DNA of 64,000 bases from Streptomyces sioyaensis (GCF_004122735.1 NZ_SDIF01000011.1:50033-114032); one strand, 5' to 3'. Numbered from the stretch's first letter, positions 16,833 to 26,560 are shown. Notes: generated by a model not told the origin, from the sequence alone. Numbers and translations: made by a program.

Positions 16833-19199
16833 GTGGCCGAGGCGGCAGGGTTCCAGGCGACTGAACGGCCGCGTGGTCGATGGCTGCGAAGGACCGTGAC
16901 ACTGCTCACTGGAGTGCTCCTTCTCGTGGGGCTGCTCCAGGTCCCGCACGCTCCCTCCGCCCAGGCGGCTCCCACCGGCTCCCGGACCGTCGACGTGACG
17001 ATCGACTCGATGTCCCCGTCCGCCCCGTCCAAGGGCGATACGGTCACCGTCTCCGGCACGCTGATCAACGACGGCCGCAGCACGATCACGGACGCCAAGG
17101 TCGCCATGCACCGCGGCGCCGCAATCGGCGGCCGCAGCTCCATCGAGAGCCTGTCCCGTCGCACCGGCTATCTGCCGGGCGCGGACGGCGAAGCGGTCGA
17201 CGGGCACACGGAGAAGATCGGCAAGCTGGAGCCCGGCGTCAGCCAGCCCTTCAGCCTCAGCGTGCCGGTCAAGGATCTCGATCTCGGCAAGGACGGGGTG
17301 TACCAGCTCGGTATCTCTCTGTCAGGGCGCTCCGCGTCCGCGCCGGCCGGGCAGGTCCTCGGCTTCGACCGGACGTTCCTCCCCTGGCAGGAGTCCGACG
17401 CCGAGAAGAAGACGCAGCTCACGTACATGTGGCCACTGATCTCCTCCACGCACCTCACGGCGGAGACCAACCCCGACGCCCAGCAGACCCCGGTCTTCCG
17501 TGACGACGATCTCGCGGCCGAGCTCGCGCCCGGTGGCCGGCTGCAGCAGATGGTCGCGCTGGGCAAGAACCTCCCGGTGACCTTCGTCATCGATCCCGAC
17601 CTGCTCGCGACGGTCGACGCGATGACCAAGTCGTACCGGGTGAACGGCCCGGACGGCCGCATGGGCAAGAACCAGGCGGTCGCCAAGCAGTGGCTCCACG
17701 AACTCGAGGAAGCGGTCAAGACCCACGAGGTGGTCGCGCTGCCCTTCGCCGACCCTGACCTGGCCTCGCTGGCCCACCACGGAAAGAGCGTGCCCAGCGC
17801 ACTCAGCCACCTCGGTCCGGCCACCGACCTTGCCGACAAGACCGTGGACACGATCCTCGGCGTCAAACCGCGCACGGACTTCGCCTGGCCCGTCGACGGC
17901 GCGATCGACTCCTCCATCGTCGATGTCGCGACCTCGGCCGGTGCGCACAACGTGATCACCCGCAGTGACAGCCTCCGCGAGGCCGGCGGGCTGCCCTACA
18001 CCCCGACGGCCGCCCGGCCCATCGGCGGCGGCAACACCGCCGTCGTCGCGGATGCGCAGCTCTCACGGGCCTTCGAAGGCGATATGTCGAAGGCGGGAAA
18101 CTCCGCCCACGCGGTCCAGGAGTTCCTCGCCCAGACAGAGATGATCAACCTTGAGGACCCCGGCCGGCAGCGCAGCATCGTCGTCGCACCGCAGCGCATG
18201 CCGTCGGTCAGCCAGGCCCAGGCGATGGCCACCGCGCTGCGGGAGCTCAAGCAGTCCGACCGCTGGACCCAGCCGCTGAACCTCAGCGGCGCGGCCAAGG
18301 CCAAGCCCGACCGCGCGGCCACCCGGCACGTCCCGAGCGGCAGCGCCTACCCGTCGTCGCTGCGGCGGCAGGAGCTCCCCACGGGGGCCTTCCGGCAGAT
18401 CCAGGGCACCCAGGCCGCACTGGACGACTACCAGGTGATCCTGGCCCAGCCGGAGCGCGTGGTGACCCCGTTCGGCAACGCCATAATGCGCGAGATGTCG
18501 ACGCAGTGGCGACGGGATCCCACCGACGCCAAGGCGTTCCGTCACTCCGTCCGCAGCTACCTCGACGGCCTGACCAAGAAGGTGCACCTGATCCAGAAGT
18601 CGGAGGCGACGCTCTCCGGGCGCAGCGCCACGATTCCGGTGACGGTCCAGAACAACCTGTTCCAGGGCGTCAAGGACATGACGCTGAGGCTGACCTCTTC
18701 GCAGCCGAACCGACTGGACGCGGGGAAGCCGCAGACGATCACGGTGGAAGGCGGGCACAGCCAGTCGTTCAAGTTCGACACCACAGCGAATGCGAACGGC
18801 CGGGCGTGGGTGACCGCCCAGCTCTACACCTCGGACGGAAAGCCCTACGGTAAGCCCATGATGTTCCAGGTGAACGTCACGGAGATCACCGCGACGGTGA
18901 TGCTCGTCATCGCGGGCGGCGTGCTGCTGCTCGTCCTCGCCGGCGTCCGGATCTACCTCCAGCGCAAGCGGGCAGCCGGCCGGCGTGCCGAGGACGGAAC
19001 CGACGGAGAGGGAACCGACGGGGACGGATCCGACGGAGACGGGACCGACGGCGATACGGGCACGGACGGCGATACGGGCACGGACGGCGACAACGGCGGC
19101 ACGGACGGCGACGAACCCGAGCAGCCGAGTGACCCCACGCCGGACACCGGTTCGGAAAGCTCCGACCCGTCCGGCTCAGGTGAGAAAGTGGACCGTTGA
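16833..19199 (+). CDS. DUF6049-type large secreted, membrane-anchored protein
   Basis: 788 residues from GTG 16833 (MAEAAGFQATERPRGRW). A signal/anchor helix (TVTLLTGVLLLVGLLQ) ends with AQA, an extracytoplasmic body starts with an Ig-like region (VDVTIDSMSPSAPSKGDTVTVSGTLIND), and a C-terminal membrane helix (MLVIAGGVLLLVLAGV) is followed by an acidic DG-T repeat tail encoded by near-identical GACGGCGATACGGGCACG units. Actinobacteria place this gene beside murJ, so a cell-envelope role is likely. The open frame reaches back to 15135 but that part is antisense to cca. Confidence 0.85.
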   Translation: MAEAAGFQATERPRGRWLRRTVTLLTGVLLLVGLLQVPHAPSAQAAPTGSRTVDVTIDSMSPSAPSKGDTVTVSGTLINDGRSTITDAKVAMHRGAAIGGRSSIESLSRRTGYLPGADGEAVDGHTEKIGKLEPGVSQPFSLSVPVKDLDLGKDGVYQLGISLSGRSASAPAGQVLGFDRTFLPWQESDAEKKTQLTYMWPLISSTHLTAETNPDAQQTPVFRDDDLAAELAPGGRLQQMVALGKNLPVTFVIDPDLLATVDAMTKSYRVNGPDGRMGKNQAVAKQWLHELEEAVKTHEVVALPFADPDLASLAHHGKSVPSALSHLGPATDLADKTVDTILGVKPRTDFAWPVDGAIDSSIVDVATSAGAHNVITRSDSLREAGGLPYTPTAARPIGGGNTAVVADAQLSRAFEGDMSKAGNSAHAVQEFLAQTEMINLEDPGRQRSIVVAPQRMPSVSQAQAMATALRELKQSDRWTQPLNLSGAAKAKPDRAATRHVPSGSAYPSSLRRQELPTGAFRQIQGTQAALDDYQVILAQPERVVTPFGNAIMREMSTQWRRDPTDAKAFRHSVRSYLDGLTKKVHLIQKSEATLSGRSATIPVTVQNNLFQGVKDMTLRLTSSQPNRLDAGKPQTITVEGGHSQSFKFDTTANANGRAWVTAQLYTSDGKPYGKPMMFQVNVTEITATVMLVIAGGVLLLVLAGVRIYLQRKRAAGRRAEDGTDGEGTDGDGSDGDGTDGDTGTDGDTGTDGDNGGTDGDEPEQPSDPTPDTGSESSDPSGSGEKVDR

Positions 19200-19245
19200 T
19201 AGATGGCGGGGCCGGACGGCCGGCTACGGATGAGGTGGGGCAGCG

Positions 19246-21438
19246 ATGAATTCGCCGTACGACGGTGACCGGGGCCGGGGCGCCAGTGGCGACCCCAACG
19301 GGCCGGTCCCTCCGACGCCCCCGTTGCCCGCGGACCAGGACCCCTACGTCCAGGACGCCTACCGCAACGATCCGCACCGCGCACAGGACCCGACGGCACA
19401 GGACCCGGTGACCGAGGCGCTCTACGACCGCGCCGCGCACCCGCCGCCCCAGGGGCAGGCGCCGGGGCAGCCCACACAGCCGCTCTACCAGCAGCCTGCC
19501 GCCGGCCGGCACGCCCCCGATCCGCAGCTGTGGGCCTCACCTCCGCCGCCCGAGCCCCAGGGGCCCAGCCGCAATCTCCCGTATGGCGACGCCGCGGCGA
19601 CCACCCAGTTCCTGGGCGTCGACGACCTGATCACCCAGGCCGCCCAGGAACGTCCGGAGCCGGATGCCTTTGCGCATCTCTACCGGGACCAGCAGCACTA
19701 CGAGCCCCAACACCCGCCCGCAGCACCCGGCCCCGAGGCCGTACCGCAGCAGTCCGCGCCGGAGCCGGAGCCCGCCCCCGTGGCGGCGGCCGGCAAGCCG
19801 TCCGGTGGCCGGGCCTCCGGCCTGTTCAAGTCCAGCGCGGTGATGGCCGCCGGCACGATGGTGTCCCGTCTGACGGGCTTCGTCCGCTCGGCGCTGATCG
19901 TCGCGGCGCTCGGTGGTGCGGTGCTGGGTGACTCCTGGCAGGTCGCCTACCAACTTCCGACGATGATCTTCATCCTGACCATCGGCGGCGGACTGAACTC
20001 CGTCTTCGTCCCGCAGCTGGTGCGCGCGATGAAGGAGGACGACGACGGCGGCGAGGCCTATGCCAACCGGCTGCTGACCCTGGTCATCGTGGTCCTCGGC
20101 GTGCTGACGGTCCTGGCGGTCGTGGCCGCGCCGCTCCTGGTGAAACTGGTCTCCTTCGACATCTCCCGCGACCCGGCAGCCAACGAGGTCGCGGTCGCGT
20201 TCACCCGATACTGCGTGCCCACGATCTTCTTCATGGGCCTGCATGTGGTGATGGGCCAGATCCTCAACGCCCGTGGCCGCTTCGGCGCGATGATGTGGAC
20301 CCCGGTCCTCAACAACATCGTCATGATCGCCACCTTCGGCCTGTTCATCTGGGTCTACGGCACCGCGAAGACCTCGCACATCGGCGTCACCACCATCCCC
20401 GACGAGGGCATCCGGCTCCTGGGCATCGGCACCCTCCTCGGGCTCGTCGTCCAGGCGCTGGCCATGATCCCGTACCTGCGCGACGCCGACTTCAAGCTCC
20501 GGCTGCGCTTCGACTGGCGGGGCCACGGCCTGGGCAAGGCCGCCAAGCTCGCCAAGTGGACGGTGCTGTTCGTGCTCGCCAACCAGGCGGGCGTCCTCGT
20601 CGTCACCCAGCTCTCCACCTGGGCCGGTAACACCGCCGACCAGCAGGGACACCCGGGCACCGGCTTCATCTCGTACGCCAGCGCCCAGCTGATCTGGAAC
20701 ATGCCGCAGGCGATCATCACCGTCTCCGTGATGGCGGCGCTGCTGCCACGGCTGGCACGGTCCGCGCACGACGGTGACGCCGGAGCCGTCCGCGACGACA
20801 TGTCGCAGGGCCTGCGCACCTCCGCCGTCGCCATCGTCCCGATCTCGTTCGGCTTCCTCTCCCTCGGTATCCCGCTGTGCACGCTGGTCTACGGCTCGTC
20901 CGGCGCCGGGGTCCCGATGGGCTACATGCTGATGGCCTTCGGCGTGGGTCTGATCCCCTTCTCGGTGCAGTACGTCGTCCTGCGCGCCTTCTACGCGTAC
21001 GAGGACACCCGCACCCCCTTCTACAACACGGTGATCGTCGCCGCCGTGAACGCCGCGGCCTCCGCCCTGTGCTTCCTGGTCCTGCCCGCCCGCTGGGCTG
21101 TGGTCGGCATGGCTGCCTCCTACGGCCTGGCGTACATCATCGGCGTCGGCGTGGCCTGGCAGCGTCTGAGCAAGCGGATGGACGGCGATCTCGACACCGC
21201 GCACGTCGTCCGGACCTACGCGCGGCTGGCCGGCGCGAGCATCCCGGCCACGATCATCTCCGGGGCCGCGGTCTACGGCATCATGCAGTCGCTCGGCAGC
21301 GGGGTCCTCGGGTCGCTGGCCGCTCTGGTCGTCGGCGCTGCCGCACTTCTGGCCGTGTTCTACGTCGCCGCACGCAAAATGCGCATCGAGGAACTGAACG
21401 CCCTGGTCGGCATGGTCCGGTCGAAGCTGGGGCGCTGA
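19246..21438 (+). CDS. murJ: MurJ/MviN lipid II flippase with long N-terminal extension
   Basis: 730 residues. A Pro/Gln/Asp-rich cytosolic extension (1-190) is followed by 14 predicted helices beginning SSAVMAAGTMVSRLTGFVRSALIVAALGG, the MurJ signature. Later motifs LPTMIFILTIGGGLNSVFVPQLVRAMK and VPTIFFMGLHVVMGQILNARGRFG agree. MurJ flips lipid II across the membrane for peptidoglycan synthesis. Located between the DUF6049 gene and a pseudokinase gene, a conserved actinobacterial trio. In Mycobacterium the pseudokinase is fused to MviN; here it is a separate downstream gene. Confidence 0.94.
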   Translation: MNSPYDGDRGRGASGDPNGPVPPTPPLPADQDPYVQDAYRNDPHRAQDPTAQDPVTEALYDRAAHPPPQGQAPGQPTQPLYQQPAAGRHAPDPQLWASPPPPEPQGPSRNLPYGDAAATTQFLGVDDLITQAAQERPEPDAFAHLYRDQQHYEPQHPPAAPGPEAVPQQSAPEPEPAPVAAAGKPSGGRASGLFKSSAVMAAGTMVSRLTGFVRSALIVAALGGAVLGDSWQVAYQLPTMIFILTIGGGLNSVFVPQLVRAMKEDDDGGEAYANRLLTLVIVVLGVLTVLAVVAAPLLVKLVSFDISRDPAANEVAVAFTRYCVPTIFFMGLHVVMGQILNARGRFGAMMWTPVLNNIVMIATFGLFIWVYGTAKTSHIGVTTIPDEGIRLLGIGTLLGLVVQALAMIPYLRDADFKLRLRFDWRGHGLGKAAKLAKWTVLFVLANQAGVLVVTQLSTWAGNTADQQGHPGTGFISYASAQLIWNMPQAIITVSVMAALLPRLARSAHDGDAGAVRDDMSQGLRTSAVAIVPISFGFLSLGIPLCTLVYGSSGAGVPMGYMLMAFGVGLIPFSVQYVVLRAFYAYEDTRTPFYNTVIVAAVNAAASALCFLVLPARWAVVGMAASYGLAYIIGVGVAWQRLSKRMDGDLDTAHVVRTYARLAGASIPATIISGAAVYGIMQSLGSGVLGSLAALVVGAAALLAVFYVAARKMRIEELNALVGMVRSKLGR

Positions 21439-21545
21439 AAGAGCACAACCATCGACTGCCACCGTGTGTCGTGCATAGTGGCGGACTGTGGGCACAATTG
21501 TCTTGGCTCATTGAGCCTGCAACGGATGGGGAGGCAGGAACGACG

Positions 21546-23258
21546 GTGGCGGAACGGAGCACGGCTGCCGTCGACGTGGCTGACACGAGCGGTGAAGAAC
21601 CGCTGACCGCCAAGGCGGGTAAGGCCACGGACGACGGTGCTAAGGCCGAGAAGGTATCCGGCAGGGAAAACGACGCCGCAGGCACCGACGAGGAGCGTGC
21701 CGAGGCGATCGAAGCCCAGCCACCGGAACTGCACAGCGGCCACAAGCTTGCCAGACGTTATCGCCTCGAGGAGTGCGTCACCCGTCTGGACGGATTCAGC
21801 AGCTGGCGCGCGGTCGACGAAAAGCTGCGCCGCGCCGTCGGCGTACACATCCTGCCCGCCGAACACCCACGGGCCCGGCCGGTGCTGTCCGCCGCCCGTT
21901 CCTCGGCACTGCTCGGCGACCCACGGTTCGTCCAGGTCCTGGACGCCGTCGAGGAGAACGACCTCGTCTATGTCGTCCACGAGTGGCTGCCGGACGCCAC
22001 CGAGCTCACCACGGTGCTCGCCAACGGCCCGCTGGAGCCGCACGACGCCTACCAGCTCGTCAGCCAGGTCTCCCAGGCCATGGCCGCCGCACACCGCGAG
22101 GGGCTGTCCCATCTGCGGATCACCCCCGGCTCGGTGCTGCGGACGGAGTCCGGGCAGTACCGCATCCGCGGCCTGGCCGTCATGGCAGCACTGCGCGGCA
22201 TCACCTGCGAGCACCCACAGCGCACGGACACGGAAGCGATCGGCGCGCTGCTCTACGCCGCGCTGACCCAGCGCTGGCCGTACGAGAACGACGCCCACGG
22301 CCTCACCGGCCTGCCGAAGGGCGTCGGGCTCATCGCGCCCGACCAGGTGCGGGCCGGCGTGCACCGCGGGCTGTCCGAGCTCGCCATGCGCGCTCTGATC
22401 AACGATGGCGCCACGGCCTCCCGCCAGGAACAGCCCTGCACCACCCCCGAGGAACTGGCCAAGGCCGTCGCAACCATGCCGCGCATCCGGCCCCCGGAGA
22501 CGGCATTCACCACGCCCCCGCCGTACCAGCGCACGGGGTACCAGCAGGGCAGTCACCGGCAGACGTCGGTCCACAACGGCCCGTCCGCCCGGCAGACGCA
22601 GCCGGTCGCCACGCCTCCGCCCCCGCTGCAGAGCCGCACCGGCCGGGCCCTGAAGTGGTCCGTCTCCGCCCTGCTCATCGCGGCGCTGGGGCTGGGCAGC
22701 TGGCAGCTGGCGGACACGCTGCTGAAGCGGGAGCACGATCAGGACGAGCCGCAGAACTCCCAGCCGCAGCAGGGCGCCAAGAAGAAGCCCGCGAAGCCCC
22801 TGCCGATCGCCGGTGCCACGGAGTTCTCCCCGCTCGGGGAGGCGTTCTCCGGGGACAAGGCCTCCGCCGCGGCGGACGGCGACCCGTCGACCGCGTGGAT
22901 CACCAAGCGGTTCAAGGGGTGGCCGAACTTCGGGAACCTGCCGAACCGCAAGGACGGCAGCGGCGTCGTCATAGACCTTGGTAGCGCCAAGGACGTTTCC
23001 GGCGTGCAGGTCAGCATGTACCGCCCGGGCCAGACCGCAGAGATTCTGGCCGCCGCCCCCTCCGCATCGAATCCGACCTCTCTCAGTGACTTCTCCCAGC
23101 GGCTCGCGACGTCGTCGAAGGCCGGAGACAAGCTGACGGTGAAGCTGGACAAGCCGGTGAAGACCCAGTACGTCCTGATCCACATCACCGCGCTGCCCAG
23201 CGACGGGGAGTCCGGCTGGTTCCGAGGCGGAATTTCCGATGTGAAGGTCACCGGCTGA
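21546..23258 (+). CDS. Membrane pseudokinase with C-terminal discoidin-like domain
   Basis: 570 residues from GTG 21546, with SD GGGGAGG. A disordered head (1-65) precedes a kinase-like fold (about 70-310) that lacks the expected catalytic residues: no VAIK lysine (GVHILPAEHP), HRD replaced by HLRITPGSVL, DFG replaced by RGLAVM. A membrane helix (about 372-392) and an outer F5/8-type discoidin-like domain (TEFSPLGEAFSGDKASAAADGDPSTAW) follow. It probably binds partners or MurJ instead of phosphorylating. In M. tuberculosis the MviN pseudokinase recruits FhaA; similar scaffolding is inferred. Confidence 0.87.
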   Translation: MAERSTAAVDVADTSGEEPLTAKAGKATDDGAKAEKVSGRENDAAGTDEERAEAIEAQPPELHSGHKLARRYRLEECVTRLDGFSSWRAVDEKLRRAVGVHILPAEHPRARPVLSAARSSALLGDPRFVQVLDAVEENDLVYVVHEWLPDATELTTVLANGPLEPHDAYQLVSQVSQAMAAAHREGLSHLRITPGSVLRTESGQYRIRGLAVMAALRGITCEHPQRTDTEAIGALLYAALTQRWPYENDAHGLTGLPKGVGLIAPDQVRAGVHRGLSELAMRALINDGATASRQEQPCTTPEELAKAVATMPRIRPPETAFTTPPPYQRTGYQQGSHRQTSVHNGPSARQTQPVATPPPPLQSRTGRALKWSVSALLIAALGLGSWQLADTLLKREHDQDEPQNSQPQQGAKKKPAKPLPIAGATEFSPLGEAFSGDKASAAADGDPSTAWITKRFKGWPNFGNLPNRKDGSGVVIDLGSAKDVSGVQVSMYRPGQTAEILAAAPSASNPTSLSDFSQRLATSSKAGDKLTVKLDKPVKTQYVLIHITALPSDGESGWFRGGISDVKVTG

Positions 23259-23299
23259 GTCGCCGCTGACCCGGCAAGCGATGCATTGACTGCGCAGAG

Positions 23300-23334
23300 A
23301 CCTGGCGCCGAACCCACGCGGTTCGGCGCCAGGT
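23300..23334 (+). terminator. Terminator after the pseudokinase gene
   Basis: Perfect 15-bp arms ACCTGGCGCCGAACC (23300-23314) and GGTTCGGCGCCAGGT (23320-23334), 5-nt loop. Confidence 0.88.
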
Positions 23335-23448
23335 TGCTATGTGGCCCCAGACAGGGTCGAAGTAGTGCCATAAGCTGTGCGGCGGGCCTTGCGACCGAGG
23401 AACGATCTTGGTGAGATCAAGTCAGTCCCAAAGGGAGGGGGTCTTTTC

Positions 23449-24132
23449 ATGAGCTCGCTGGACGACTGCAGCGATCAAGACCTCCTCAGCCGCCACGTTG
23501 CCGGCGACCCCGATGCGTTCGGGGAAATCGTCCGGCGCCATCGCGACCGGCTCTGGGCGGTGGCGTTGCGCACCCTCGGGGACCGTGAAGATGCCGCCGA
23601 CGCCGTACAGGACGCCCTGGTGTCCGCCTATCGCGCGGCCCATACGTTCCGCGGCCAGTCCGCCGTCACCACCTGGCTGCACCGCATTACGGTCAATGCG
23701 TGTCTGGACCGAGCCCGCAAGGCCGCCTCTCGGCGTACCTCGCCCGTCGCCGAGACCGAGCGGCTGGAGCAGCTTCTCGAACCTGAGGAATCCGCCGCGG
23801 TGCCGGCCGAGCGTGAGGACCTGCACCGCGAGTTGCTCGGTGCCCTGCGCACCCTCCCCGAGGAGCAGCGTGCCGCCCTGGTCCTCGTCGATATGCAGGG
23901 CTACCCCGTCGCGGAAGCCGCAGAGATTCTGGATATCCCCACCGGAACGGTGAAAAGCCGCTGTGCACGGGGCCGTGCTCGACTCCTTCCCTTGGTCACC
24001 CATCTGCGCGGCGACGACGGGGGTAGCAATGCCGCGAGCGGGGGAAGGAACCGGGCGCAGGGGACATCCGTCCCACCGACGGCAGGACCGAAGGACACAG
24101 GTGCCGTGAAGGGCGGAGGTGGGCGAGCGTGA
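23449..24132 (+). CDS. sigM: ECF-type RNA polymerase sigma factor SigM
   Basis: 227 residues from ATG 23449 (MSSLDDCSDQDLL), with a strong SD GGGAGGGG at 23433. Sigma region 2 (DPDAFGEIVRRHRDRLWAVALRTLGDREDAADAVQDALVSAYRAAHTFRG) and region 4 (LPEEQRAALVLVDMQGYPVAEAAEILDIPTGTVKSRCARGRARL) are clear. Its stop overlaps the start of the anti-sigma gene by four bases, so the pair is translated together. From memory it corresponds to S. coelicolor SigM/RsmA. An in-frame GTG/ATG upstream (23377) is unlikely. Confidence 0.93.
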   Translation: MSSLDDCSDQDLLSRHVAGDPDAFGEIVRRHRDRLWAVALRTLGDREDAADAVQDALVSAYRAAHTFRGQSAVTTWLHRITVNACLDRARKAASRRTSPVAETERLEQLLEPEESAAVPAEREDLHRELLGALRTLPEEQRAALVLVDMQGYPVAEAAEILDIPTGTVKSRCARGRARLLPLVTHLRGDDGGSNAASGGRNRAQGTSVPPTAGPKDTGAVKGGGGRA

Positions 24133-25070
24133 CATCGACTACCGGCACGGGGGAGCACCCCACTGAGCACCCGGAGGTCGCCGAGATCTCCGACCTCACG
24201 GACGGGCTGCTGTCCCCCACCCGCACCGCGGATCTGCGCCACCATCTCGCCACCTGCGCACTGTGTGCGGACGTCTACGCCTCCCTGGAGGAGATCCGGG
24301 CGCTGCTGGGCACACTCCCCGGCCCGGTGCGGATGCCGGCCGATGTCGCCGGTCGCATCGATGCCGCTCTCGCGGCCGAGGCGCTGCTGGATGCCACTGC
24401 TCCCGCCGGCAGGGTCACTGTTTCACGTGAAACAGTCGCCGCTCCGGTCACCGTTTCACGTGAAACCAAGGACGAGCCGCCCAGCCGCGCCACGCCGCCC
24501 ACCCGGCCCGCCGGGCGCCCCCGGGGCTCCTCGGGTCCGGGTCGGCCATCGCTGGGGAGTCGCTCCTCCCGTGCTCGGCGCTGGCCCCGGATCCTGCTCG
24601 GGACCGCAGCGGCCGCGGCGGTCCTGAGCTTCGGTGGCTTCCTTCTCCAGAACGCCGCTCTCGACGGCACCCAGGCAAGCACCCCCCACCCCCATGCCAC
24701 CACCGAGAAGAGCACCACTGCGGCAGGCGACCTGACCGCCGCCAACCTTGGCTCACATGTCCACGATCTGCTCGCGGCCAAGGGCTCGCACAAGACCCCG
24801 GACCTCGGCACTCGAAGCTCCCCCGACAGCCCCCTGCGCGGCAGTGCCGACACCGTTCCGTCGTGTGTACGCCAGGGAACCGGGCGTCCGGAAGCTCCGC
24901 TCGCGTCCAGCCACACCCGCTACCAGGGCAAGGACGCCTACCTCGTGGTGCTGCCGGACCCGGCCGACACGAAGCGTGTCTCTGCGTATGTCATCGCGTC
25001 CTCGTGCGTCTCCGCCACACCACCCGCTCCCGGAAAGGTCCTGCTGACGCACTCGTACCAGCGAGACTGA
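24129..25070 (+). CDS. rsmA: Anti-sigma factor RsmA (iron-sulfur/zinc-type)
   Basis: 313 residues from GTG 24129, overlapping sigM (GTGA). The N-terminal anti-sigma domain has His39-x3-Cys43-x2-Cys46 (HHLATCALC); in S. coelicolor RsmA was reported to hold a 2Fe-2S cluster. A membrane-like helix (RILLGTAAAAAVLSFGGFLL) and an outer C-terminal domain follow. It holds SigM inactive. Unusual: two perfect parS sites (24420, 24453) lie in the linker between the domains and each encodes VSRET in frame. Confidence 0.9.
   Translation: MTSTTGTGEHPTEHPEVAEISDLTDGLLSPTRTADLRHHLATCALCADVYASLEEIRALLGTLPGPVRMPADVAGRIDAALAAEALLDATAPAGRVTVSRETVAAPVTVSRETKDEPPSRATPPTRPAGRPRGSSGPGRPSLGSRSSRARRWPRILLGTAAAAAVLSFGGFLLQNAALDGTQASTPHPHATTEKSTTAAGDLTAANLGSHVHDLLAAKGSHKTPDLGTRSSPDSPLRGSADTVPSCVRQGTGRPEAPLASSHTRYQGKDAYLVVLPDPADTKRVSAYVIASSCVSATPPAPGKVLLTHSYQRD
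24420..24433. other. parS: parS site inside rsmA
   Basis: Perfect GTTTCACGTGAAAC within rsmA, read in frame as V-S-R-E-T. Confidence 0.93.
24453..24466. other. parS: parS site inside rsmA
   Basis: Second perfect copy within rsmA, 33 bp (11 codons) from the first, again read as V-S-R-E-T. Confidence 0.93.
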
Positions 25071-25098
25071 GTGACGAGACGTGCACTGTGACACTCCG

Positions 25099-25124
25099 GG
25101 AATGCTCGCCCCGTAGGATCCGTT
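25099..25124 (+). promoter_or_regulatory. SigR-type promoter of trxBA
   Basis: GGAAT (25099-25103), exactly 18 nt, GTT (25122-25124): the SigR (thiol-stress sigma) consensus GGAAT-N18-GTT, 62 bp before the trxB start. SigR is known to drive trxBA in S. coelicolor. Confidence 0.9.
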
Positions 25125-25185
25125 GGGTGGGGTGAGAGATTCCGAGAGCCCCAGCAAGCAGTCGGCAGAGACAAGGAAGACACCC

Positions 25186-26160
25186 GTGAGCGACGTCCGC
25201 AACGTGATCATCATCGGCTCCGGGCCCGCGGGCTATACCGCAGCGCTCTACACCGCCCGCGCGTCCCTGAAGCCGCTCGTCTTCGAAGGTGCTGTCACCG
25301 CCGGAGGCGCGCTGATGAACACCACCGACGTGGAGAACTTCCCCGGCTTCCGCGACGGCATCATGGGGCCGGACCTGATGGACAACATGCGCGCCCAGGC
25401 CGAGCGCTTCGGCGCCGAGCTGGTGCCGGACGACGTCATCGCGGTCGACCTCTCCGACGAGATCAAGACCGTCACCGACTCCGCCGGAACCGTGCACCGC
25501 GCGAAGACCGTGATCGTCAGCACCGGCTCCCAGCACCGCAAGCTCGGTCTGCCCCGTGAGGACGAGCTGTCCGGCCGCGGCGTCTCCTGGTGCGCCACCT
25601 GCGACGGCTTCTTCTTCAAGGACCAGGACATCGCCGTGATCGGCGGCGGCGACACCGCGATGGAGGAGGCCACGTTCCTCTCCCGCTTCGCCAAGTCGGT
25701 CACGGTCGTCCACCGCCGTGACACCCTGCGCGCCAGCAAGGCGATGCAGGAGCGTGCCTTCGCCGACCCGAAGATCAAGTTTGTGTGGGACAGCGAGGTC
25801 GCCGAGATCCACGGCGAGAGCAAGCTGTCGGGCCTGACGCTGCGCAACCTCAAGACCGACGAGACCGCCGAGCTTCCCGTCACCGGACTGTTCATCGCGA
25901 TCGGCCATGACCCGCGGACCGAACTGTTCAAGGGGCAGCTGAAGCTCGACGACGACGGCTACCTCAAGGTCGATGCGCCCAGCACGCGTACCAACCTGAC
26001 CGGTGTCTTCGCCGCCGGCGATGTCGTTGACCACACCTACCGCCAGGCGATCACCGCGGCCGGCACCGGCTGCTCCGCCGCCCTCGACGCCGAGCGGTTC
26101 CTCGCTGCGCTGTCGGACGGCGAGGCGACGGCCGAGCCGGACAAGACCGCCACCGTCTGA
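25186..26160 (+). CDS. trxB: Thioredoxin reductase (NADPH)
   Basis: 324 residues from GTG 25186 ([25 protein letters not shown]). The FAD motif GSGPAG, the redox pair Cys136/Cys139 in [11 protein letters not shown], the NADPH-binding motif [10 protein letters not shown] and the terminal FAD motif [17 protein letters not shown] are all present. The enzyme uses NADPH to reduce thioredoxin. The next gene, 46 bp on, is its partner trxA; both sit behind a SigR promoter. An upstream in-frame GTG at 25123 overlaps that promoter and is not used. Confidence 0.96.
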   Translation: MSDVRNVIIIGSGPAGYTAALYTARASLKPLVFEGAVTAGGALMNTTDVENFPGFRDGIMGPDLMDNMRAQAERFGAELVPDDVIAVDLSDEIKTVTDSAGTVHRAKTVIVSTGSQHRKLGLPREDELSGRGVSWCATCDGFFFKDQDIAVIGGGDTAMEEATFLSRFAKSVTVVHRRDTLRASKAMQERAFADPKIKFVWDSEVAEIHGESKLSGLTLRNLKTDETAELPVTGLFIAIGHDPRTELFKGQLKLDDDGYLKVDAPSTRTNLTGVFAAGDVVDHTYRQAITAAGTGCSAALDAERFLAALSDGEATAEPDKTATV

Positions 26161-26206
26161 TCCTCGCACCCAGCTTTCCCACCACCCACCCAGTAAGGAG
26201 ATTGCC

Positions 26207-26533
26207 ATGGCCGGCGCCACGGTGACCGTCACGGACGACAACTTCGAAGAGGTCGTCCTCAAGAGCGACAAGCCCGTTCTCGTGGACTTCTGGGCCACCT
26301 GGTGCGGTCCGTGCCGCCAGGTCGCCCCGTCCCTGGAGGCCATTGCCGCCGAGCATGACGAGATCGTCATCGCCAAGCTGAACACCGACGAGAACCCGGC
26401 GACCACCGCCAAGTACGGCGTCATGTCGATCCCGACGATGAACGTCTACCAGGGCGGCGAGGTCGTGAAGACCATCGTCGGCGCCAAGCCGAAGGCCGCG
26501 ATCGTGCGCGACCTGGAGGACTACCTCGCCTGA
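26207..26533 (+). CDS. trxA: Thioredoxin
   Basis: 108 residues from ATG 26207, with SD AAGGAG. The active site WCGPC (32-36), the FWATWC approach and the cis-proline loop SIPTMNVY are the canonical thioredoxin set. Cytosolic dithiol reductant, recharged by TrxB encoded just upstream. It ends before a hairpin flanked by two parS-like sequences. Confidence 0.97.
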   Translation: MAGATVTVTDDNFEEVVLKSDKPVLVDFWATWCGPCRQVAPSLEAIAAEHDEIVIAKLNTDENPATTAKYGVMSIPTMNVYQGGEVVKTIVGAKPKAAIVRDLEDYLA

Positions 26534-26546
26534 CGCACGCCGTCAC

Positions 26547-26560
26547 GTTTCACGGGAAAC
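26547..26560. other. Degenerate parS-like site
   Basis: GTTTCACGGGAAAC, one central mismatch (T to G) from parS. Binding by ParB is uncertain because the CACGTG core is lost. Confidence 0.5.

Noticed and set aside
20877..21545. Upstream part of the frame of the pseudokinase
   Set aside because: It overlaps murJ in another frame; GTG 21546 has an SD and follows the murJ stop.
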